Below, one piece after another: positions 7,747-13,101 of a stretch of DNA of 13,101 nt (within the stretch, counting starts at the first letter, position 1; every line of letters begins with the position of its first letter). The stretch is from Syntrophaceticus sp050949745. Lineage in GTDB: Bacteria > Bacillota > DSM-12270 > Thermacetogeniales > Thermacetogeniaceae. The notes under the pieces were generated by a model, which did not search any database, was not told where the DNA came from, and worked only from the letters and a program-made list of their open reading frames with translations. Location: positions 1 through 13,101 of the forward strand of contig JBMNGF010000003.1 of NCBI GenBank assembly GCA_050949745.1. The letters run 5' to 3'. The translations under genes were made by a program, and so were the position numbers.

Positions 7747-7995
7747 TTATCTGGTCATTTTTGCACCACAACTTGGACACTGCATAGATGTACAAGGTAC
7801 TCCCTGCTGATGAGACACTCTTGCACCACATGCAGGACATACACATTCTCCTATAGGTCCAGCTTGGTTTGCTGCTCCCATACCACCGCGTCCTTTACCG
7901 CCTTGGCCTCTACCGCCCTGACTTCTGCCGCCGCCAGATCCTCGGCCACCTCTTTTTCCTGCTCCTGCAGGACCTGTTCCATCACCAAATGGCAT
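7747..7995 (-). CDS. Glycine-rich zinc-ribbon-like small protein
   Basis: The protein has 82 residues. It begins MPFGDGTGPAGAG, the same head as the DUF5320-like neighbour, runs through a Gly/Arg-rich low-complexity part (about 12-41), and ends in a compact cysteine module (residues 51-82) with C51, C53, C56, C68, C73, C76 and H62. The spacing CPACG...PCTSMQCPSCGAKM looks like a zinc ribbon or rubredoxin-like knuckle. Metal binding is inferred from this. The gene lies 31 bp after the DUF134 gene. Its ribosome-binding site is a run of eight G (8001-8008) ending 5 nt before the ATG, which is unusual and could be prone to slippage. Confidence 0.8.
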   Translation of the reverse strand: MPFGDGTGPAGAGKRGGRGSGGGRSQGGRGQGGKGRGGMGAANQAGPIGECVCPACGARVSHQQGVPCTSMQCPSCGAKMTR

Positions 7996-8026
7996 AACAT
8001 CCCCCCCCTTCTTGTGGGATATCTTC

Positions 8027-8362
8027 CTAACCTCTCCCGCCTCTGAACCTCCGGCGATGACGATTTACTGTGCTGCCATCTACCAATTCGTAATGTCCAC
8101 CGCTGATCTGCATCATCTTTCCGTTTATAAGAGCATCAGCAACCTTCTCCCTGGCGGTTTTGATAATGCGCTGAAAGGTTCCCCGGGAAATATTCATCAT
8201 TTCAGCCGCCTCATTCTGTTCCATCTGTTCCAGGTCGGCAAGTCTGATAGCTTCAACCTCTTCTATATTCAGTATCACCTTATCTGCGTTTTGATTTTGC
8301 GGATAAAAAGCTTGGTTGGAGGGAATAAATCCTACCCTTCTGCATTTCTTCCTCCTAGGCAT
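8027..8362 (-). CDS. DUF134 (UPF0251) family DNA-binding regulator
   Basis: The protein has 111 residues. It starts MPRRKKCRRV, typical of DUF134, followed by the conserved VILNIEEVEAIRLADLEQMEQNEAAEMM core and a helix-turn-helix (about 46-78, MNISRGTFQRIIKTAREKVADALING) that resembles sigma-factor region 4. The tail is very basic (NRHRRRFRGGRG). DUF134 proteins are predicted transcription regulators of small iron/molybdenum cofactor-related gene clusters in anaerobic bacteria and archaea. The ATG follows GAGGTGAAGG closely. It is the first gene of a three-gene operon, and its promoter carries a 16-bp near-palindrome, pointing to autoregulation. Confidence 0.9.
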   Translation of the reverse strand: MPRRKKCRRVGFIPSNQAFYPQNQNADKVILNIEEVEAIRLADLEQMEQNEAAEMMNISRGTFQRIIKTAREKVADALINGKMMQISGGHYELVDGSTVNRHRRRFRGGRG

Positions 8363-8382
8363 GCCTTCACCTCATCATTATT

Positions 8383-8398
8383 ATGTGCATATGCTCAT
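8383..8398. promoter_or_regulatory. Candidate DUF134 operator
   Basis: ATGTGCATATGCTCAT is a 16-bp near-palindrome (ATGnGCATATGCnCAT) lying across the predicted start of transcription. A related half site ATGAGCAT lies at 8437-8444, just upstream of the -35 box, so the promoter is bracketed by similar sequences. That a DUF134 protein binds it is inferred from position. Confidence 0.6.
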
Positions 8399-8401
8399 TA
8401 C

Positions 8402-8430
8402 ATAATACACTGGATTATTATTTTTGTCAA
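8402..8430 (-). promoter_or_regulatory. Sigma-A promoter of the DUF134 operon
   Basis: On the minus strand TTGACA (8425-8430) and TATTAT (8402-8407) are spaced by exactly 17 bp. Transcription should start near 8395, about 33 nt before the DUF134 ATG. Confidence 0.85.
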
Positions 8431-8449
8431 TTATTTATGAGCATTTTTT

Positions 8450-9292
8450 TTAATTATCGCTTAATAAAAATTCATCCCCACAGGTAAGCACTATCATCCT
8501 GTCCTGCAAAGCCTTTTTCATTTCATAGACCGCCGTAAAACCGGTACAGTGAAGTGGTATAACTCTATCAACCCCTAATTCCAGTAAACACCTTATCGAT
8601 GCCTGCAAACTCTGCATCCCAACATTTCGGAGATGCATACCTCCTATGACAGCAGCAATCCTTTCATTTGGAAAAAGATTTTTTGCTTGTCTAATGCAGT
8701 TGATAATACCGGGGTGGCTGCATCCCACAAAAATGTAAATACCTTCATCTCTCTTAATGGTCAGAAACTGCTCATCTATAACCCTGTCTTCACAGAGCCT
8801 GTTGTTGTCACCTCTTAAGAGAAAGCTTGATGGCCCACTTTCGAAAGATACAGTCCTTTCTACTTCACCTGACAATATTACGTTTTTATGTATTTCTAAA
8901 GGCATTTCACTGGTTATAATTCTGTTTTTTAAGCTATCCATATCATCCGATGTCCAAGGAATACCAATATGCGCACCTGAGGGTTTTCCATCTGAGCTGT
9001 TAAATCTCTCAGCAAATGCCTTGGGGTGGATATAGAGGGGTGCATCCCTATTCAATTTACAAAAGTGAGGGATGCCTCCTGTATGGTCATAGTGTCCATG
9101 ACTTAAGACAACTGCATCCACACACCTGAGATCAATTCCATCCTGTTGGGCATTGAAGGTAAGCACGCCAGTCTGTCCTGCATCAAAAAGCACATTGATA
9201 CCATCGATTGTTATTAAAATAGACAGCCCGTGTTCAGCAAGCAAGCCCCTTCGGTTCACCTGGTTTTCCACAAGAATCTTTATTTTCAGCAA
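8450..9292 (-). CDS. Metallo-beta-lactamase-fold hydrolase (COG1237-like)
   Basis: The protein has 280 residues from the chosen start. The metal-binding SHGHYDHTGG lies at about residues 64-73 (H65, H67, D69, H70), preceded by the strand motif VLFDAG (34-39). Further ligands are likely in GCSHPGIINCI, GGMHL and PLHCTGF. This matches the subgroup annotated as 7,8-dihydropterin-6-methyl-4-(beta-D-ribofuranosyl)aminobenzene 5'-phosphate synthase in methanogens; in bacteria the substrate is unknown. An ATG at 9334 is excluded because the -10 box of the promoter overlaps its codons 3-4. AAAGGAG (9302-9308) touches the ATG at 9301 but lies 9 nt from a TTG at 9292, so TTG is preferred. It ends 20 bp before the DUF134 promoter with no terminator between, so readthrough into that operon is possible. 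Confidence 0.85.
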   Translation of the reverse strand: MLKIKILVENQVNRRGLLAEHGLSILITIDGINVLFDAGQTGVLTFNAQQDGIDLRCVDAVVLSHGHYDHTGGIPHFCKLNRDAPLYIHPKAFAERFNSSDGKPSGAHIGIPWTSDDMDSLKNRIITSEMPLEIHKNVILSGEVERTVSFESGPSSFLLRGDNNRLCEDRVIDEQFLTIKRDEGIYIFVGCSHPGIINCIRQAKNLFPNERIAAVIGGMHLRNVGMQSLQASIRCLLELGVDRVIPLHCTGFTAVYEMKKALQDRMIVLTCGDEFLLSDN

Positions 9293-9322
9293 CTCCGGCA
9301 TCTCCTTTATGGGTTTAAGCAC

Positions 9323-9351
9323 AAAATATACCATTTCAGAGATGCTGTCAA
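9323..9351 (-). promoter_or_regulatory. Sigma-A promoter of the MBL-fold gene
   Basis: On the minus strand TTGACA (9346-9351) and TATTTT (9323-9328) are spaced by 17 bp. The predicted start of transcription near 9316 leaves a short 5' UTR of about 24 nt carrying the AAAGGAG site. Confidence 0.8.
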
Positions 9352-9403
9352 TACAAATGTGAATTATTGCGTTTTTCCGGCATTATGGTGCTCAAAAGTC
9401 ATA

Positions 9404-9428
9404 ACGCCGCAGAAAGCTACTGCGGCGT
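9404..9428 (-). terminator. Hairpin after malQ, likely terminator
   Basis: ACGCCGCAG (9404-9412) and CTGCGGCGT (9420-9428) form a perfect 9-bp, GC-rich stem with a 7-nt loop, 27 bp after the malQ stop. The T-tract on the minus-strand side is poor (TATGACTTTTG), so termination may be incomplete. Confidence 0.65.
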
Positions 9429-9455
9429 ACTACTCTAGAATATACTATCATCCCT

Positions 9456-11483
9456 TTAGTACATCCTCTGAACCTCCTGCAGGGCATCGATCACTCCTTC
9501 GGTTTCATCAAGGTTTTCCAGTGTATGCTGTGCCTTGCGCTGCCAATTAGGGTAATCTAAATCTCCGGGAGCATTTTGCGGTTCCTTTTCCAGCCAGAGA
9601 TCCTCTAAGCTGATGAGCAGTATTTGGGCAGGGCTGGCGGCCAGATATTTCAGCCATCCCTGGAGCACTTCCCTTGCCTCGGGATTCAACGTGGTGATCC
9701 AGCCGCCTTCATAAAGGTAGTTGGCCATGGCCGCCTGCTCATCCCTGTTTTTGCTCTCCCAAAAGGCAGCAAAAGGTACCATGTCATGTGTATTCATAGA
9801 TGCCTGAACGGCAGACTGTACCGGCTGGGGCGCACCCTTAGGCCCGTATAGTTCAAAAGGCAACACATACATGCGGTAAACATCACGCTTATCCATAGCA
9901 ACACGCACCCTGTCTGGGACAGTTCCTAGATCTTCCCCAATGAGCACGGTTTTGTAACGGGAGGACTCCAGAGCGAGAATTGCATAAAACTCCCTGGCCT
10001 TATAGCGAACATAAACTCCATCCCGGGCTCCGAGTCCCTCAGGCACCCAAAAAAGCCTGTGCAGCATCATCACATGGTCTAACCGCAAGACCCCTGCATA
10101 CCGGAAGTGATTGCGCATACATTTTATGAAGTAGCTGTATCCCTGTTCCCTGATCCTTTGCGGGTGCAGGGGTGGAAGCCCCCAGTTCTGCCCTTCAGGC
10201 AGAAAATCATCAGGGGGGGAACCGGCACTGGCTGTGAGTGCAAAGGCATCCCGCTCCCACCAGGTATCAAACCCAGATCGATGGACACCAACAGGAAGAT
10301 CGAGATAAAGCCCCACTCCATCCTGACGGGCCCGATCTGCCACCCCACCCAACTGCTCCCCGATGAGCCATTGAACATAAAGGTGGTACCTTTCGGCTGC
10401 AGGGTCATAGTCCCCTTCTTTCAGCTCTTTCTGCATCTGTTCAGGCCACTCTAACCATCCCTTTCCCATCTTTTCTACCGCCGCCCGGAAACGGGCATAC
10501 TGTTGAGCATCAGGGTTATCAGACAGCCATTGTTCCAATTGTCTCCGTCTATCAGAGCTTCCATCGAACAAACATTCTGCCAGCTGTTCCAAAGCCTGGC
10601 GTTTGACTGCCATACACCCAGCATAATCCACCAAGTCCCCATCTCGCAATTTCTTTATCTCCTCCTGAAAGCCCGCGGACTGAATCAACTGCTGAGCTCC
10701 CTGACACTGCTCTAATTCCGGCGCTCTAGCCACATCCAGGTATAACTCATTCCAAAAAAGTTTGCTGACTGGAGCATAGGGACTGGGATCGAAAGGCTGT
10801 CCAAGATAAGTGGAGAGCAAGGGAAGTGTTCCCACCAGGCCACCCCCCTGCGTCTGTGCCCACTGCATCAGTGTTTCCATATCGGAAAAATCCCCCACAC
10901 CCCAATTGTGAGCAGAGCGCAGTGCATATAGTGGAATAAATAATCCCCAAATCCTGTCTTTTTCACTATCTGCAAGGGTATACATCCGCTCAGGTGCAGA
11001 TATCACCATCGTCTCCCAGTTAGTAGAGGAAAACGTTAATGTAAAATGGTGATAGCCTAGAGGAAGAGGAGGCAGCTCCAATTTTTTTAACACATAGCGT
11101 GAACCTTCCACTTCAGCGCTCTGCTCTTCCGGAAGCTCTGACAAACTGGTTTCCCAGTTTCTAGTCTCCCCTGTTTCCAATTCCAGCTTACAATAAACCA
11201 TTTGATTGACCTGTTCGGCACTGAGCCTCACCGAAAGAACCGGTGTCTCCCCCTCAAAGAACGTATACACCGGTTCCAAACACTGCTGCCACCGCTCCAT
11301 TTTACGTTCCCTTAGGGCATTATGCACATCACCCGAATTATCAATCTCTAATCCTAAGCAGCGCAGCACAGCAAAGAGGGCATCGGGTTCTGCCTGCTGA
11401 TGCTGCCCCTTGATATCATAATAACTGGTCTCTAAACCATATAACTGCGCCAGCTGCTGCAATTGTTTTTGCTCTGTTCCCAA
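9456..11483 (-). CDS. malQ: 4-alpha-glucanotransferase (amylomaltase, GH77)
   Basis: This enzyme transfers alpha-1,4-glucan segments between malto-oligosaccharides and releases glucose. The protein has 675 residues, long for the family and comparable with E. coli MalQ, having an extra N-terminal region (about 1-165) ahead of the GH77 barrel. The barrel begins near RIWGLFIPLYALRSAHNWGVGDF (177-199). SPYAPVSKLFWNELYLD is at 234-250 and the GH77 loop SPPDDFLPEGQNWGLPPLHP at 422-441. The catalytic residues are D469 in LRLDHV (nucleophile), E517 in IGEDLGTVP (acid/base) and D567 in MNTHDMVP. The start is TTG with GGAGGTG about 8 nt upstream. It lies 83 bp after treT on the same strand, probably in one operon, and is followed by a GC-rich hairpin. 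Confidence 0.95.
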   Translation of the reverse strand: MGTEQKQLQQLAQLYGLETSYYDIKGQHQQAEPDALFAVLRCLGLEIDNSGDVHNALRERKMERWQQCLEPVYTFFEGETPVLSVRLSAEQVNQMVYCKLELETGETRNWETSLSELPEEQSAEVEGSRYVLKKLELPPLPLGYHHFTLTFSSTNWETMVISAPERMYTLADSEKDRIWGLFIPLYALRSAHNWGVGDFSDMETLMQWAQTQGGGLVGTLPLLSTYLGQPFDPSPYAPVSKLFWNELYLDVARAPELEQCQGAQQLIQSAGFQEEIKKLRDGDLVDYAGCMAVKRQALEQLAECLFDGSSDRRRQLEQWLSDNPDAQQYARFRAAVEKMGKGWLEWPEQMQKELKEGDYDPAAERYHLYVQWLIGEQLGGVADRARQDGVGLYLDLPVGVHRSGFDTWWERDAFALTASAGSPPDDFLPEGQNWGLPPLHPQRIREQGYSYFIKCMRNHFRYAGVLRLDHVMMLHRLFWVPEGLGARDGVYVRYKAREFYAILALESSRYKTVLIGEDLGTVPDRVRVAMDKRDVYRMYVLPFELYGPKGAPQPVQSAVQASMNTHDMVPFAAFWESKNRDEQAAMANYLYEGGWITTLNPEAREVLQGWLKYLAASPAQILLISLEDLWLEKEPQNAPGDLDYPNWQRKAQHTLENLDETEGVIDALQEVQRMY

Positions 11484-11566
11484 TAAAATTCCACCTCCGG
11501 ATTTTTCTTGCTACTAGCAGTACAGGGAAACAATCCTTGGCTAAAGACCACCTGACAGCACTCTAT

Positions 11567-12850
11567 CTAAAAAACCGGGTAAGCTGTTGTCATGCCCAAG
11601 TCAGTGTCAGTCTTTGAACTGAGTTCATAAAACAGCTTCAAATAGTTCAGCATATTGGTGGTGATCAAGAAATTTTGACGCACCTTTTCCTTGCCCGCAA
11701 GGCCCATTTTTTCAGCCATAGCCGTATTCCGCAGCAGTGTCAGTACCCTTTCCGCACATTCCTCAACAGTTTCCACCAGGTATCCGTTAATACCATCATC
11801 AATTTGCACCCTTATACCCCCCACATTACCACCTACCACAGGTATCCCCTTCCAAAGTCCTTCAGAGACAGTAAGACCAAAACCTTCCCTGATCGATTTT
11901 TGTATGATCACACTGGAGCAGGTTTGAAAGGCATTTACTTCCAGGCTTGTTACACCATTAAAATTAGTAACAACCTTGATATCATAATCTTCTCCCGCTT
12001 TTCTCAGCGTTTTGTACAGATAATCCCATCCCTCAGGGTCATCGGTAGCCATAGAACCCACTAAAGCCAACTGCACACTGGGGAACTCCTTTGTTACGAT
12101 ACGATAGACATCGATTACACCTAAAGGATCCTTCCAGGGATCGAAACGTGAGATCTGGGTAAGCAGAGGCCTATTGTTATCAACCCCAAACCGGCCGAGT
12201 ATTTCTTTTGCCTCATCCAATTCCAACGGAATGTTTTTGATCCCCAAGGGATCAATGGTCGGAGTGAAAAAAGTGAGATGAGGCAGACTCTCATTTTCTC
12301 GAACATACTCATCCATAGTGAAGATACAGGCATCATAATCCTGGATGAACTGATAGATAAAATCCCAACACTCCGGGTCGGGAGTAGATGTATCAATATG
12401 GCAGCGCCAGATCCACTTCCCTTTCCCCACTTGATCCCGCATGCGGATCATAGCGGCAGGCTGAGGATCGTGGATAACAATAAAGTCATACTCCCAGTCT
12501 TTGATTTCTAAAGCATTTCGTCTGTTATATTCCAGATAGATTTCTTTTTCTTTATCGGTCAACTCAACATTCTGCCCCTGCAGACAGTTATGAATGGTTT
12601 TCGTCACTATAAAAAATTCATCACTGCCCTCCATCTTCCACCAATCAATATCAATTCCTAGACTCCTGAAGAGGGGAACCAGGGAATGCAGAATCTCGGC
12701 AACCCCACCCCCAAAGGCAGTAGCATTGACCATAGCGATCCTTTTTCCCTGCAGCCTTTCAGCAAAATACTCTAGCTGCAGTTTGGTATCCACATCAATT
12801 AATTCCTCATATTCTTTGTAATTTTTCAACTCTGTATTGACTAACTCCAC
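11567..12850 (-). CDS. treT: Trehalose glycosyltransferring synthase (GT4 family)
   Basis: TreT makes trehalose from an NDP-glucose and free glucose, and can run in reverse. The protein has 427 residues, about the length of the Pyrococcus/Thermococcus enzyme, and closely resembles it: FGGGVAEILHSLVPL (46-60), HDPQPAAMI (127-135), WRCHIDTSTP (148-157), TQISRFDPWKDPLGVIDVYR (231-250), MATDDPEGWDYLYKTLRK (267-284) and the GT-B REGFGLTVSEGLWKG (321-335), whose E322 and E330 form the EX7E motif. The start is a GTG at 12850, with AAAGGAG about 9 nt upstream; the nearer ATG is in another frame. Some related GT4 proteins are trehalose phosphorylases, so the donor should be tested. malQ follows after 83 bp. 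No clear sigma-A promoter was seen just upstream. Confidence 0.9.
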   Translation of the reverse strand: MELVNTELKNYKEYEELIDVDTKLQLEYFAERLQGKRIAMVNATAFGGGVAEILHSLVPLFRSLGIDIDWWKMEGSDEFFIVTKTIHNCLQGQNVELTDKEKEIYLEYNRRNALEIKDWEYDFIVIHDPQPAAMIRMRDQVGKGKWIWRCHIDTSTPDPECWDFIYQFIQDYDACIFTMDEYVRENESLPHLTFFTPTIDPLGIKNIPLELDEAKEILGRFGVDNNRPLLTQISRFDPWKDPLGVIDVYRIVTKEFPSVQLALVGSMATDDPEGWDYLYKTLRKAGEDYDIKVVTNFNGVTSLEVNAFQTCSSVIIQKSIREGFGLTVSEGLWKGIPVVGGNVGGIRVQIDDGINGYLVETVEECAERVLTLLRNTAMAEKMGLAGKEKVRQNFLITTNMLNYLKLFYELSSKTDTDLGMTTAYPVF

Positions 12851-12964
12851 CGAACATTACTCCTTTACCAGTTTTTTATCATGGGAATGCTTTTACATTT
12901 ATAAGAGGCTTGGCAATTTGCTCTGTAATATAAGGAGGAGATCCCTCCATATGACTCAATACCC

Positions 12965-13016
12965 TCACTAATATTTGTCATTAATGGTCATACTAATGGT
13001 TGATCGGTATTAGTGA
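12965..13016. repeat. Inverted repeat around the stop codon upstream of treT
   Basis: TCACTAATA (12965-12973) and TATTAGTGA (13008-13016) are perfect 9-bp inverted copies 34 bp apart, spanning the TGA of the partial gene. TAATGGT also occurs twice between them. There is no T-run, so it is not a typical terminator; it could be an operator or mRNA structure. A short stem GGAGG/CCTCC (12934-12948 region) lies nearer treT. Confidence 0.4.
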
Positions 13017-13101
13017 ATGAGGTGTTATCTATATCATGCTCCAAATGGGCAGCAATATAATCAAAGAAAATGAAGTCAGTTTCAGGGTTTTCGCATACAA
13101 C
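12988..13101 (-). CDS. C-terminus of an unidentified protein (cut by the window edge)
   Basis: On the minus strand one frame stays open from the right edge for 37 codons to a TGA at 12988-12990, while the other two frames have stops. The peptide includes ENPETDFIFFDYIAAHLEHD, hydrophobic and charged like a folded protein end. The family is not recognised. It would lie 137 bp upstream of treT on the same strand. The shortness of the piece keeps confidence low. Confidence 0.5.
   Translation of the reverse strand, partial: VVCENPETDFIFFDYIAAHLEHDIDNTSFTNTDQPLV

Noticed and set aside
8012..8440. 142-codon plus-strand ORF
   Set aside because: It is antisense to the DUF134 gene and its promoter, has no Shine-Dalgarno and no recognisable domain.

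Overview
The window looks like a chromosomal segment of a low-to-moderate GC Firmicute of the class Clostridia, probably close to the Peptococcaceae/Syntrophomonadales. The signs are a Gram-positive 16S rRNA gene with a long V1 insertion, strong purine-rich Shine-Dalgarno sites, frequent TTG/GTG starts, textbook sigma-A promoters with 17-bp spacers, and a greA-lysS-rrn order. Genus cannot be fixed by eye. All genes but one lie on the minus strand, co-directional with the rRNA operon. No transposase, phage gene, tRNA or CRISPR array was seen.

Layout, left to right. Positions 1-1320 hold the 5' four-fifths of a 16S rRNA gene (minus strand; its 3' end is off the window), with a ~105-nt extension of helix 6 (V1). 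Upstream (1321-1629) are two tandem rrn promoters. Next come lysS (1630-3099) and greA (3154-3630), transcribed toward the rRNA genes. greA is preceded by a ~230-nt leader that starts at a perfect TTGACA-N17-TATAAT promoter and carries mutually exclusive hairpins resembling an attenuator. Positions 3884-6623 are a three-gene cassette: an HTH regulator, a protein of the type often labelled 'quinate 5-dehydrogenase', and a homologue of cyanobacterial acyl-ACP reductase that retains the catalytic cysteine. Divergent from the regulator is a 68-residue lysine-rich orphan ORF (6789-6995) preceded by a near-consensus sigma-54 -24/-12 element.

Positions 6996-7381 hold no convincing gene and end in a strong terminator for the next minus-strand operon. 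That operon (7382-8362) encodes a DUF134 regulator, a glycine-rich zinc-ribbon protein and a DUF5320-like protein. Its sigma-A promoter has a 16-bp near-palindrome at the predicted start of transcription, a likely autoregulatory operator. Upstream is a metallo-beta-lactamase-fold hydrolase with its own promoter (8450-9292). Finally malQ (9456-11483) and treT (11567-12850) form an alpha-glucan/trehalose pair, and the right edge holds the last 37 codons of an unidentified minus-strand gene.

How the genes may work together. MalQ releases glucose during glucan disproportionation, and TreT joins glucose to an NDP-glucose to make trehalose, so the pair could turn malto-oligosaccharides into a compatible solute (inference). 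The DUF134 cluster resembles the small metal-protein neighbourhoods around NifX/Mrp-type genes in anaerobes, but lacks those partners here. The regulator/'quinate dehydrogenase'/AAR-like cassette is the least understood part of the window.
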